Positions 42,314 through 51,601 of a DNA stretch of 64,000 bases are shown here, piece after piece. Source of the DNA: BB31 sp964582525 (GTDB lineage: Bacteria > Pseudomonadota > Gammaproteobacteria > Beggiatoales > Beggiatoaceae). Position 1 is the stretch's first letter. Every line of letters starts with the position of its first letter. The stretch spans positions 1 through 64,000 of the forward strand of contig CAZOSP010000002.1 in the NCBI GenBank assembly GCA_964582525.1, read 5' to 3'. The notes under the pieces were generated by a model. That model did no database searches and was not told the DNA's origin. It saw nothing but the letters and a program-made list of their open reading frames with translations. A program made the position numbers and the translations under genes.

Positions 42314-45300
42314 GCTTGCAGGCAGCGGGCGAGATAGACTGAAGCGGCTTTGTCATCGGGATTGATCTCTAGCACCTGAGTAAAAAGCTGATGGGCAGCG
42401 GCGATGTCTTGCGCATGATAGGCATGAAAACCGCGCTCAAACAGGACTAAACTGCGTAACTTGAGCTGCACAATAGCCGCCGGATCGGCATCAAACACTT
42501 CATAAACAGTGATGGCTTTGGTTTTGCCTTTCACCCGCACACGGTCGATCAGGCGGATTTTGTAATGCTCGCGGCTGTGTAAATGTTCATAGACTTGTTC
42601 CGTAATCAGCAAAGCCACCCCGTAGGTTTTGGTCAGCCCTTCAGTGCGTGAGGCGAGATTCACGGCATCGGCAATCACCGTGCCGTCCATACGATTTTCG
42701 CCGCCCACCGTGCCGAGCATCAGCAGTCCGGTGTGAATACCAATGCCAATTTTGAGTGCTGGGCGCCCCGGGCGACCGCGTGTAGTGTTGTATTCGACCA
42801 GTCGAAACAACATACCGACCGCCGCCGCCACAGCTTGGTCAACGCTGCTGGGGAACAGTGCCATGATCGCATCGCCGATGTATTTATCAATGAAGCCCTG
42901 ATGCTTGCCGATAATCGGCTCCATGCGGCTGAGGTAAGCGTTGATAAAATCAAAATTTTCTTGCGGGGTCATGCTTTCAGAAATACTGGTGAAGCCGCGA
43001 ATATCGGAAAATAAGATGGTCATTTCTTTTTCGACATGATCGCCGAGTTTGACATCTACCACGCTTTGTTTATCCATCAACTGAATAAACTCATGCGGTA
43101 CGAAACGCCCATAAGCAATGTTTAAGTTACTGATTTGTAGATGGGTTTTGATGCGTGCCAGCAACTCTGTTTTAGCCACCGGTTTGGTCAAATAATCATT
43201 TGCCCCAGCACCTAAACCTTCAATTAAATTCGATACTTGAGTTTTCGCTGTCAGCAGCAAAATGGGCAACTCATTCGCCGGATAACGCTCGCGCAGGCGG
43301 CGACAGACTTCGTAGCCGGTCATTTTCGGCATCATAATATCAAGCAAAATAAGACTCGGGCTGACACCATTGTTGTAAATCATTTCTAAGGCTTCCATGC
43401 CGTTGTTAGCTTGCACGACAGCATAGTTTTGTAGGCTCAGATGATTGACCAAGACTTGTAAATTGATCGGCTCGTCATCGACAATCATAATGGTGAACTG
43501 CTCGGCGTTGGGATGGGTCAGCTCGATATTGTTGTGATTTTCATCCGGGCGCAGATGCGGCGAAATATTTTCCTCGGGGCTGCTCGAGTGCGCCGACAGC
43601 GGCGCGGCGAGTTGTATATCGTTGCCTACGGCTAGGGATTTGCGGCTAAGTTCTAGCGACAAAGTGACCTGCCGCGCTTCCGGCGGTTGTTTGCTGATCG
43701 GCAGGGTGAAGTAAAAAACCGAGCCTTCACCCAGTTGTGAGGATACGCTAATCGTGCCTTTGTGCAGTTCTACCAGTTGTTTGGTGACGGTTAAGCCTAA
43801 GCCCGTGCCGCCGTACTGCCGCGCATTGCTGCCATCGACCTGTTCAAAGGATTCAAAAATGGTGTGCAGCTTGTCTTGCGGAATGCCGATGCCGGTGTCG
43901 CTGATGCTGATCAGCAAATGCGGCGGCTGGGCATTTTGCTCAATCTGTGCAGAAATTTCCACGCGCCCCTGTTCGGTAAATTTTATCGCGTTGCCAATCA
44001 GGTTGTGCAGAATTTGTTGTAAACGGTTTTCGTCTGCGCAAGCCGGCGGCAGGTCGCGGGAAACTGTGTTAATCAGCTTCAGTGGTTTGCCGCCGATCAG
44101 TGAATGACTCAGGGTTAGCACCACTTCGGTGATTTCGCGGATGCCGACTGGACGCAGTTGTAAGTCGATGGTTTTATGTTTGAGCTTGGAAAAATCTAAA
44201 ATATCGTTGACTAAATTGGTCAGTCGATGCCCGCTTTGCGCGATCATTAACAGGTTTTTGCGCTGCGCTTCAGTCAGCGGTCCAGCCGCACCATCGCAGA
44301 CCGATTCGGCAATGCCGATAATGCCGTTTAACGGCGTGCGCAATTCGTGCGAAGTATTGGCAAGAAATTCATCTTTGAGTTTGTCCAATTTTTGTAAATC
44401 GGCATTTTTCTTTTCTAAAGTATCAAAAGATTCTTTAAGTTGTTGCGCCATGCTATTAAAAGAATTAGCAAGCTCGCCGAGTTCATCTTGGCGGCGCACG
44501 GCTACGGTTTGTTCCCACTTGCCCATGGCTAAAGACTTGGCTGCTACGTTTAAGGCTTGAATCGGGCGAATCACCCAGCGCGAAGTAAACACGCCGCCGA
44601 GAATGCCAAAGCCTAACGCCACGACAAACAAGCCTAAAGTGGCGCGGGTGATGGCGTGAATGCGCTCCATGAAATCGGCTTCCGGAACAACCACGGCAAT
44701 CAGCCAATCTAAACCATGCGAGTCTTTCAAAGGTGTCACTTGTAAGAATTGTTTTTGTCCATTTATTTTAAAATCCAGTTGTATGCTTTTCTTAATGTCA
44801 TGCAAATTGGCATACAGCGTATTTAAGTGATCGACCGCAGAAAAAATAGTCTCATTACTACTATCAACCGCATACACTCGTTGCAGACGATCGGAGATGG
44901 GGTCTTCCAGCAACACCGGTACATGCGTTGAACTGGCGACCAATAAACCTGAGCGTTCAATAATAAAAGTTTGCCCGGTTTTGCCGATGCTCAAACTGCT
45001 GAGAAAAGCATCCATCCAAGCTAAAATCAGCGACGCGCCAAATACCGCATAAAGTTGTTCTGATTGCTGGGTTGTTTGATACAAGGGGTGTACGGCGGTG
45101 ATGGCGAGGCTGCGCGTGGTAAAATCCGGATAGACTTCGCTCCAAGTGGCTTGCGCAGCAGTGATGGCGGCTTGATACCAAGGACGTTGACGCGCATCAA
45201 AATTTTTTGCCTGCTCGACCAACTCAATCGGATAGCCATGAGCATCCACAGAAAAATACTGATTATCGCCCGCCGCGCTGCGTAACATGGTTTGAAAACT

Positions 45301-45723
45301 GCCGTTTTGTAAACGCTTCGCGCCAAAATACTGCCCCGCGGGTGTCGCCATGTAATTGTGACTAATGAGATCAAAAGTCTGTACTTGTTTCCAAAAAAAG
45401 CGTCCGCGTTGTTCAACATCGTCAAGCGCTAAGCTGCCTAGCTCCAGGGCATTGACATTCAATTGATTGACTTGATGCGGAATATCTAAATAAGCTTGCA
45501 AGCGTTCTTGAATCCGTGCCGTCACCTCGTTGCGTAATTGCGAGGCGAGATCATTGACGGCGTTTTGTCCGTTGTAAAAAGACAACATACCCGTTAAGCC
45601 AACGGCGGCAAAAATCTCAATCACAAAAGGAAAAACGAGCAAAGTGCGTAGTGAGGCATTGCCCGTTGCTAAAGCAATACATTTTTCTTTCAATGTTTTA
45701 AGTTGTAACGTGCTACGCAGCAT
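42301..45723 (-). CDS. Hybrid histidine kinase, receiver and adenylate/guanylate cyclase protein
   Basis: An 1140-residue signalling protein. A membrane helix near residues 30-50, a dCache-type periplasmic sensor (about 55-340), a second helix (365-385) and a HAMP linker come first. HisKA has H459 in SHELRTPLNG. The ATPase domain has HNLIGNAIKFTE and GTGLGLTVTKQL. The receiver has D795 in LLDIMMP. A class III cyclase follows (about 905-1060: TILFSDIRGFTS, KYIGDAIMALF, GIGIHTGLLMLGTVG). The last 60 residues look like a TPR pair. It probably couples an external signal to cyclic nucleotide output. The final residues (EGL) come from the 62-bp repeat. Confidence 0.9.
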   Translation of the reverse strand: MLRSTLQLKTLKEKCIALATGNASLRTLLVFPFVIEIFAAVGLTGMLSFYNGQNAVNDLASQLRNEVTARIQERLQAYLDIPHQVNQLNVNALELGSLALDDVEQRGRFFWKQVQTFDLISHNYMATPAGQYFGAKRLQNGSFQTMLRSAAGDNQYFSVDAHGYPIELVEQAKNFDARQRPWYQAAITAAQATWSEVYPDFTTRSLAITAVHPLYQTTQQSEQLYAVFGASLILAWMDAFLSSLSIGKTGQTFIIERSGLLVASSTHVPVLLEDPISDRLQRVYAVDSSNETIFSAVDHLNTLYANLHDIKKSIQLDFKINGQKQFLQVTPLKDSHGLDWLIAVVVPEADFMERIHAITRATLGLFVVALGFGILGGVFTSRWVIRPIQALNVAAKSLAMGKWEQTVAVRRQDELGELANSFNSMAQQLKESFDTLEKKNADLQKLDKLKDEFLANTSHELRTPLNGIIGIAESVCDGAAGPLTEAQRKNLLMIAQSGHRLTNLVNDILDFSKLKHKTIDLQLRPVGIREITEVVLTLSHSLIGGKPLKLINTVSRDLPPACADENRLQQILHNLIGNAIKFTEQGRVEISAQIEQNAQPPHLLISISDTGIGIPQDKLHTIFESFEQVDGSNARQYGGTGLGLTVTKQLVELHKGTISVSSQLGEGSVFYFTLPISKQPPEARQVTLSLELSRKSLAVGNDIQLAAPLSAHSSSPEENISPHLRPDENHNNIELTHPNAEQFTIMIVDDEPINLQVLVNHLSLQNYAVVQANNGMEALEMIYNNGVSPSLILLDIMMPKMTGYEVCRRLRERYPANELPILLLTAKTQVSNLIEGLGAGANDYLTKPVAKTELLARIKTHLQISNLNIAYGRFVPHEFIQLMDKQSVVDVKLGDHVEKEMTILFSDIRGFTSISESMTPQENFDFINAYLSRMEPIIGKHQGFIDKYIGDAIMALFPSSVDQAVAAAVGMLFRLVEYNTTRGRPGRPALKIGIGIHTGLLMLGTVGGENRMDGTVIADAVNLASRTEGLTKTYGVALLITEQVYEHLHSREHYKIRLIDRVRVKGKTKAITVYEVFDADPAAIVQLKLRSLVLFERGFHAYHAQDIAAAHQLFTQVLEINPDDKAASVYLARCLQAEGL

Positions 45724-45878
45724 GAGCGAGGGTTCTCATTAAGAGCCTAAGATTAGGCATTATTTGTGTGGTTTAAGCAAAAGCATTGTTGTCAGGTTTT
45801 TGCTAAAATTTGCCAAGTTTAACAGCGACTATGGCACTGCGGGGCAAGTTTTATCATTTTAACCCGCAGATGATACTG

Positions 45879-45925
45879 CTCGCGGTCAACTTTTCCGATT
45901 TTGGAGCGACATGTCCGTAGCTTGA
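45879..45925. repeat. Dispersed repeat, family R6
   Basis: CGCGGTCAACTTTTCCGATT and the following TTGGAGCGACATGTCCGTAGCTTG match the unit at 23598-23645 with small changes. The surrounding spacer (45724-46121) holds no gene that I can support. Confidence 0.65.
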
Positions 45926-46011
45926 CAGTGCCGCAGGGTTGGAATGGCAGATGACGGCGCAAAAAAACGCGCCTTATCCGCTCTATGCGAGCCGTTTTAG
46001 GCATTAACCTG

Positions 46012-46043
46012 ACAGGTTTCAAAAACCTGTCAGGTTTTTTTGT
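46012..46043 (+). terminator. Hairpin, family R4, with T run
   Basis: AACCTGACAGGTTTC pairs with AAACCTGTCAGGTT and is followed by TTTTTT, which fits a plus-strand intrinsic terminator. No plus-strand gene ends nearby, so it may simply be a copy of the dispersed R4 family. Confidence 0.55.
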
Positions 46044-46121
46044 GGGCGTGCTAATCTCTCGATAGCATGAGCCGCTCTCAGCATTGCTTAAGACGGATAA
46101 ACTATTTATTAAGAGGTTGCT

Positions 46122-46907
46122 ATGAATTTAACGGAATGGCGTAAACGCGCTGATGTTCGGCGTGGACGAGAGGCTTTGTTGCGTTGGGTGAAGTTGCGCA
46201 ATAAGGCTATTTTAGAAATCGGTGCGCTGGATAAGCCTTTGTTAGATAAAGCAGATTATCGGGTAAAATATCTGGATCATACGGACGAGGAGAGCTTAAA
46301 AAAATATATCGCTCATGCCGATTGTCGTGAGCCTGACGCGGTGGTGACACTTGATTATATTCAGGGGGAACGCGCCTTGAGCGAGGTGGTGCAGGAGCCG
46401 TTTGATGTGATTGTGTCTTCGCATGTGTTGGAGCATTTGCCTAATTTGTTCGGCTGGCTGCGCGAGGCTGCGAGTATTTTGCAGCCGGGCGGACAGATTT
46501 TTGCGGTTGTGCCAGATCGCCGTTATACCTTTGACTTGGAGCGTCCGGCAACGAGCATTGGTAGTTTGTTGGAAAATGACTTGTTGCAACGCACTAAACC
46601 CAGTCCGGCGACGGCTTTTGATGCGCACTATTACCATCGCTTAGTCGATTCCAATCAGTTGTGGAAAAACTATGCCGCGCATTGGCAGCAGTCTAAGCGA
46701 ACTTTTTCGCCACAGCAGGCGATGGGGCTTTTTAACCAAGCGCGAGATACTTATATCGATTGCCATTGTAATTTGTTTGATTTGCGTAGTTTTGATGAGG
46801 CTTTGACAGTCGCGCAACAGTTGGGTGTGCAGCCTTTTAAGCTGGTGCGGAGTTTGCCAACTTGCGCGCCTTTTTTGGATTTTGTGGTTTTGTTGGAAAA
46901 AACTTGA
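46122..46907 (+). CDS. Class I SAM-dependent methyltransferase
   Basis: A 261-residue methyltransferase. AILEIGALDKPLL is the AdoMet loop (changed from GxGxG), VVTLDYI the acidic position, and FDVIVSSHVLEHLPNLFGWLREAASILQPGGQIFAVVPDRR the Methyltransf_11/23 core, which spans residues 95-140. The SSHVLEH stretch is typical of methyltransferases acting on small molecules or surface sugars. AGAGG lies 8 bases upstream. Substrate unknown; neighbours give no clue. Confidence 0.83.
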   Translation: MNLTEWRKRADVRRGREALLRWVKLRNKAILEIGALDKPLLDKADYRVKYLDHTDEESLKKYIAHADCREPDAVVTLDYIQGERALSEVVQEPFDVIVSSHVLEHLPNLFGWLREAASILQPGGQIFAVVPDRRYTFDLERPATSIGSLLENDLLQRTKPSPATAFDAHYYHRLVDSNQLWKNYAAHWQQSKRTFSPQQAMGLFNQARDTYIDCHCNLFDLRSFDEALTVAQQLGVQPFKLVRSLPTCAPFLDFVVLLEKT

Positions 46908-47008
46908 GGTGTCTGCGGCGGCTGATGGCTTTTGTGATACCATTAACGGGATTTTCACTGATAAAATGTTTACCCCAATTATAGTTTCTTATTTTAGAGG
47001 TCTGGGTA

Positions 47009-47917
47009 ATGGCAGATCGCCGTTTACAAGTTTTTCATACTGTGGCACGTTTGCTGAGTTTTACTAAAGCCGCCGACGCGCTACACATGACGCAACCGGC
47101 TGTGACTTTTCAGGTGCGGCAGCTAGAGGAGTATTTTAATACTCGTTTGTTTGATCGAACGCATAACCGCATTAGCTTGACGGATGTAGGCAAGCGCGTT
47201 TTTACGTATGCGGAAAAAATCTTTGAGCAGTATGCGGAAATGGAAAATGCGGTCAAGGAGATGACCGGCGATGTCAGCGGTCTGTTGATTTTGGGCGCGA
47301 GTACCACTATCGCCGAGTATATGCTGCCTACTTTGTTGGGCGATTTTAAGGATAAGCATCCAGATGTGCGTATTCGTTTACAAGTGTCTAATACCGATGG
47401 CATTGTGGCGATGGTGGAAGATAATGTGATTGATTTGGGCGTGGTTGAAGCACCGGTGCATAATAAAAGTTTAGCGGTGGAGTTGTGTAATATGGATCAA
47501 CTGGTGGCAGTGGTGCCGCCGCATCATCGTTTTGCACAAAAAAAATCAATTACGCCCAAAGAATTGTTTTTAGAGCCTTACATTTGCCGTGAGGAGGGTT
47601 CTGGTACACGCGAGGTTATTACTGATTATTTGGAGCAGCAAAAGGTGGCTATATGTGATTTAAGCGTGGTGATGGAGCTGGGTAGTCCGGAGTCTATCAA
47701 GGGCGCAGTGGAAGCGGGCATGGGCGTGACTATTTTGTCTAAAGCAACGCTGCATAAAGAGTTGAAACTGGGTTTATTAAAGGCAATTACGCTGAATCCG
47801 CCGCTCAAAAGACCTTTTTCTTTTGTCCATCAAAAACAAAAATTTCGCATCCGCGCTATGGATGAATTGCTCAGTTTTGCGCGGCAGTATTGTAGCGAAC
47901 ATCCGCAAAACGCTTAA
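47009..47917 (+). CDS. LysR-family transcriptional regulator
   Basis: A 302-residue regulator. The N-terminal winged helix includes FTKAADALHMTQPAVTFQVRQLEEYFNTRLFDR, and the substrate domain starts near residue 90. AGAGG upstream supports the start. The effector domain (GSGTREVITDYLEQ, ELGSPESIKGAVEAGMGVTILSK) resembles the CysB/CbbR-like group found in autotrophs, but the effector is not identifiable. The next gene starts only 5 bases after it, so it is co-transcribed with the downstream pair rather than divergent from its target as LysR genes often are. Confidence 0.88.
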   Translation: MADRRLQVFHTVARLLSFTKAADALHMTQPAVTFQVRQLEEYFNTRLFDRTHNRISLTDVGKRVFTYAEKIFEQYAEMENAVKEMTGDVSGLLILGASTTIAEYMLPTLLGDFKDKHPDVRIRLQVSNTDGIVAMVEDNVIDLGVVEAPVHNKSLAVELCNMDQLVAVVPPHHRFAQKKSITPKELFLEPYICREEGSGTREVITDYLEQQKVAICDLSVVMELGSPESIKGAVEAGMGVTILSKATLHKELKLGLLKAITLNPPLKRPFSFVHQKQKFRIRAMDELLSFARQYCSEHPQNA

Positions 47918-47922
47918 TCAGT

Positions 47923-48294
47923 ATGAAAATCCAGCGTCATTCAGCGCAACAACGCCTCAGCAGTTTGTTCCTCGCCTTGCCTGAGCAGGAACGCCACACC
48001 CTTCTGCGCTTTGCTGAGTTTTTATATGCGGGGCAGCAAATGCAAGACACGCGACCACTTGTCCCGCCCGCACCGCAACTGCATCCGCGCCCAGCGCAAG
48101 AATCAGTAGTTGCCGCCATCAAACGCCTCTCGGCTTCCTATCCGATGCTTGATAAAGCTAAAATGTTACACGAAACCGCCGGTCTTATGAGCCAGCACCT
48201 CATGCACGGACGCGAAGCGCGAGATGTGATTGATGAATTAGAAAGCATTTTCATTAAACACTATCAAGCATTTTGCCAAACTTTCAATCAGTAG
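47923..48294 (+). CDS. Conserved hypothetical protein, 123 residues
   Basis: A soluble helical protein. The N-terminal part, FLALPEQERHTLLRFAEFLYA, resembles a short helical motif seen in small gammaproteobacterial proteins. A proline-rich linker follows, and the end is helical (AIKRLSASYPMLDKAKMLHETAGLMSQHLMHG). I do not know its function. The tight spacing between the LysR gene (5 bases) and the permease (6 bases) shows it belongs to one operon. Confidence 0.75.
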   Translation: MKIQRHSAQQRLSSLFLALPEQERHTLLRFAEFLYAGQQMQDTRPLVPPAPQLHPRPAQESVVAAIKRLSASYPMLDKAKMLHETAGLMSQHLMHGREARDVIDELESIFIKHYQAFCQTFNQ

Positions 48295-48300
48295 GCGACT

Positions 48301-49371
48301 ATGATTCAGGTTATAGGGATTTGGTTTAAGCGTTATTTCTCTCACCCGCAAGCGGTGCTGCTGGCAATTCTATTGTTGCTGAGTTTTAGTGTTATTCTGA
48401 CTATGGGATCAATGCTGACACCGGTGTTTGCAGCTATTGTTATTGCTTTTTTACTGGAGGGTTCAACTTCAGCATTAGAACAATATTTCAAAGCACCGCG
48501 CTTGTTAGCCGTGTGTATTGTATTTAGCGGCTTTATGGCAATCCTGTTATTTTCATTTTTAATTCTACTGCCTTTATTGTCTTTACAATTAACACAATTC
48601 TTTAAGGAAGTGCCGCGTTGGTTAGCGCAAGGGCAGGAGTTGCTCATGCAGTTACCGCAAAATTATCCCGATTTGTTTGCCGTCGATCAAGTCAATAGCA
48701 TTATTGCCGCAGCCCGTGAAGGCATTAATGGTATGGCACAAGCCATTCTTTCTTATTCTTTAAGCTCGATTACCATGCTGATTACCTTTCTGGTATATTT
48801 AATTTTAGTGCCGGTAATGGTGTTTTTCTTCTTAAAAGACAAAACACTCATTTTAACTTGGTTAAGAAGTTTTCTGCCTTCCGAACATGCTGCTGCACAA
48901 CGTATTTGGATTGAAATGAATAATCAAATGGGTAACTATGTCCGCGGCAAAGTGTATGAAATCATTATTATCGGCGCGGCAACCTATGTGGCTTTTATTT
49001 TATTCAATTTGAATTATTCTTCTTTGCTGGCGGCGTTGGTCGGTTTATCGGTGGTAGTGCCTTATATTGGGGCTGCGGTTGTGACTGTGCCGGTGGTGTT
49101 GGTTGCCTATTTTCAATTTGGCTGGACTTCTGAATTTTTCTGGCTCATCACTGTGTATCTGATTCTGCAAGGCATTGATGGCAATGTTTTAGTGCCGCTG
49201 CTGTTTTCTGAAGCAGTGAATTTGCATCCGGTCGCTATTATTGTGGCTGTCTTGGTTTTTGGCGGCTTGTGGGGTTTTTGGGGGGTGTTTTTCGCTATTC
49301 CGCTGGCGACTTTGGTGAAAGCATTGCTGGCGGCTTGGCCACGCATTCCCGAAGAACAAACGCTGGCGTAG
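48301..49371 (+). CDS. AI-2E family transporter (PerM-like permease)
   Basis: A 356-residue inner-membrane protein with about eight helices. The signature is in the second half: GNYVRGKVYEIIIIGAATYVAFILF, LVGLSVVVPYIGAAVV and LQGIDGNVLVPLLFSEAVNLHPVAIIVAVLVFGGLWGFWGVFFAIPLATLVKA, spread over residues 215-345. It starts 6 bases after the preceding gene. Members export small molecules or ions (AI-2, Na+/H+ in some); the substrate here is unknown. Confidence 0.9.
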   Translation: MIQVIGIWFKRYFSHPQAVLLAILLLLSFSVILTMGSMLTPVFAAIVIAFLLEGSTSALEQYFKAPRLLAVCIVFSGFMAILLFSFLILLPLLSLQLTQFFKEVPRWLAQGQELLMQLPQNYPDLFAVDQVNSIIAAAREGINGMAQAILSYSLSSITMLITFLVYLILVPVMVFFFLKDKTLILTWLRSFLPSEHAAAQRIWIEMNNQMGNYVRGKVYEIIIIGAATYVAFILFNLNYSSLLAALVGLSVVVPYIGAAVVTVPVVLVAYFQFGWTSEFFWLITVYLILQGIDGNVLVPLLFSEAVNLHPVAIIVAVLVFGGLWGFWGVFFAIPLATLVKALLAAWPRIPEEQTLA

Positions 49372-49402
49372 GTGTTCACACCTCCCTACTAAACCCCCTC
49401 CC

Positions 49403-49445
49403 CTAAACCTTCCGGGTCTTCAGGACCTGCGAGGGTTTTGCACGG
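49403..49445. terminator. Degenerate hairpin between convergent genes
   Basis: AAACCTTCCGGGTCTTCAGG and the following ACCTGCGAGGGTTTTG form an imperfect stem related to R4. It lies between the ends of the PerM-like gene and the methyltransferase on the minus strand. Confidence 0.45.
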
Positions 49446-49471
49446 GGGACCGAATGGTTACGCAACGTCAG

Positions 49472-50248
49472 TTATTCAATTTCAATCGCTACGGGTTCTG
49501 CGCGAGCCTGTTGCGATGCGCGAGGACGGAAACTATCAACACGCGCTGGCGGGAAATTTTGCCAGACGATGGTGGACTCGGTGCGGATGAAAAACTGGTC
49601 TTGCTCACGGCAGGATGTGCCACGTAAATCGTAAGTAAATTGCACCATTAAACCAGAATCGCCGAGTATTTCTTCAATTTGGCGTAAAATGGTACGCACT
49701 AGGGGCGAAGGCAGTGAGCGCAACGGCAGACTGGAAACCACTGCATTGACTTTTTTGCCCTGACTGCCAAGCAAGGTTTTTAGTTGTGCGGCATCTCCTT
49801 CAATAATACGCAGCTGCGGAAAACGTTGGCGCAAATAATCTGCCATTGATTTTGAGCGTTCTAAGACGATTAAGCGTTGCGGCGCGACACCGTGTTTTAA
49901 TAGGGCGGCGGTAATACTGCCCGTACCCGCGCCTAATTCCAGCACTAAACCCTGCTCATGCTCAATCACTGGTCGCGCCATGGCGTAACCTAAATAACGG
50001 GAGCTGGGACAGGCTGCACCGATAGCGCGTGGATTGGCGATGATTTCGCGGGCAAATAATGCCAGTGAAGAGGGTTCTTGTCCGACTGCGTTTTCTAGTA
50101 TGCTGGTTTTTCTAGTAAAACGACCGCGCAACCAATCGCGCTTGGGGTGATTAATTAATAAGTTGGGGTCTGTTGAAGGGGACGGTTTAAGCAGGTTGTG
50201 AACCGATTGACGCATACGTGTCCAAGAACGACGCAGGGCTGTTTTCAT
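49472..50248 (-). CDS. Phospholipid N-methyltransferase-like protein
   Basis: The start at 50248 (MKTALRRSW, with GGAGA 9-13 bases upstream) gives 258 residues; the open frame extends to 50326 without homology. LVLELGAGTGSITAALLKHG is the AdoMet loop, VLERSKSMADYLRQRFP the acidic motif, and VSSLPLRSLPSPLV replaces the NLPY motif of rRNA dimethylases. This fits the PmtA-like class that methylates phosphatidylethanolamine, although rRNA dimethylase-like enzymes are related. It would act at the inner membrane surface. Confidence 0.82.
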   Translation of the reverse strand: MKTALRRSWTRMRQSVHNLLKPSPSTDPNLLINHPKRDWLRGRFTRKTSILENAVGQEPSSLALFAREIIANPRAIGAACPSSRYLGYAMARPVIEHEQGLVLELGAGTGSITAALLKHGVAPQRLIVLERSKSMADYLRQRFPQLRIIEGDAAQLKTLLGSQGKKVNAVVSSLPLRSLPSPLVRTILRQIEEILGDSGLMVQFTYDLRGTSCREQDQFFIRTESTIVWQNFPPARVDSFRPRASQQARAEPVAIEIE

Positions 50249-50479
50249 AATTATTGTTCTCCACAGTGATAAGCACCCTCGTGCTTTGTTGTTTGTTGAC
50301 GGCGTGTCAAACTGACCATTTGACACAGGTTGCCAAGCTATAGTACACAGCTCAAGCTTTGCATTTACAGGTTAAGATGGGTATAAATCGGGTAGTGTGA
50401 GTACAATGGATGCGCATCAAGTTTCCCGTTATGTTGCAATAAGATGACAAATAAATGACAAGTTGGGGCATTTTACGAC

Positions 50480-51535
50480 ATGAGCCGATTGAATAAAAAT
50501 TCATTTTTTCCAACGCGCCAGGTTTGCGCAGTTTTCGCGCTAGGATTCCTGCTGTTTTTGCCTAGCATGCAGGCGGAAGAAGTGCCCCCAGAAGAAAGCG
50601 CGCCGCCCAAGATCACTAATGTCTGTCGAGGCAAACCGATGGAGCAAGCCGCTTGGTTGGATCATACCCACGAGTATTTATCGACTAATGTGTGTAAAAC
50701 CGCAGTGTGGTTTGATGAGTTTTTTGGTGATGCCCGTGATGTAGAAGAAAATGCTGATCGTTTTATTAGTGTTATCAATTCGTTGGAGTGGGATGAGCTG
50801 AATGAATTGGATTACAACTTAAAGGTGCGGGCGCGCATTGAACTGCCACGCTTTAAAAAATTTGGCAAATCTTTAAGCCTTATTTTGACCGGAGAAAGCA
50901 GTGCCGATGTCAATAATGTTTTTCCCGAAGACGAACAAATTATTGAGGAAAATCCCACCACGCAAGGCGACACAGCAGCAAAACGCGCTTTGTCTTTGTT
51001 GTGGGATGTCAAGCGTGATGCCCACGCTGCTTTTTCATTTGGCTCTAGTATTCGCTTGCGTTCACGCCTTAAACCCATGTTTAATGTGCGTTATCGTTAT
51101 ACTTATGGCTGGGATCGGCAGCATCTAGTGCGTGCGACGCAAAACCTATTTTGGGAAGAAAGCGAAGGTTTTGGCGAGCGTACCCGACTCGATTATGAAA
51201 TTTTGCTTAAACCCAAAACCCTATTACGCTGGAGTGCTTCGGGCATGTATTCGCAAAAAAGCGAAGGTTTTGAATGGGGTATTGGCGGTTCTTTGTTTCA
51301 AAATCTATCCGCCAAGCGTTCCGTGTCTTTAGATTGGACAACGGTGGGCGATACGCAGCCGCGCTCAGAAATTAACCAACATCGTTTAGGCATTCGTTAT
51401 CGGCAAAATTTTTATCGCCCTTGGTTGTTTTTTGAAATTGAACCGGCTGCATTTTTTCCCATTGAAGATAGTCACCGTTTGAATTTGGGTATTACGCTGC
51501 GCTTAGAAATACAGCTTGGTCGAAAGCGCGTATAA
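50480..51535 (+). CDS. Exported envelope protein, unknown
   Basis: A 351-residue protein with a signal peptide (FLPSMQA-EE, near residue 32). After an N-terminal helical part (WFDEFFGDARDVEENADRF) it is made of alternating beta strands rich in aromatic residues (FGSSIRLRSRLKPMFNVRYRY, LGIRYRQNFYRPWLFFEIEPAAFFP) and ends in RLEIQLG-KRV. This is the composition of an outer-membrane beta barrel. I do not recognise a named family. Transcribed separately from the following FtsK-like gene. Confidence 0.75.
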   Translation: MSRLNKNSFFPTRQVCAVFALGFLLFLPSMQAEEVPPEESAPPKITNVCRGKPMEQAAWLDHTHEYLSTNVCKTAVWFDEFFGDARDVEENADRFISVINSLEWDELNELDYNLKVRARIELPRFKKFGKSLSLILTGESSADVNNVFPEDEQIIEENPTTQGDTAAKRALSLLWDVKRDAHAAFSFGSSIRLRSRLKPMFNVRYRYTYGWDRQHLVRATQNLFWEESEGFGERTRLDYEILLKPKTLLRWSASGMYSQKSEGFEWGIGGSLFQNLSAKRSVSLDWTTVGDTQPRSEINQHRLGIRYRQNFYRPWLFFEIEPAAFFPIEDSHRLNLGITLRLEIQLGRKRV

Positions 51536-51601
51536 ACACATCCGGCTTTATCTTATAGGTAAAAAAGCCGTTGCGTAACAATTAGTTAATGAGGAAACAT
51601 T

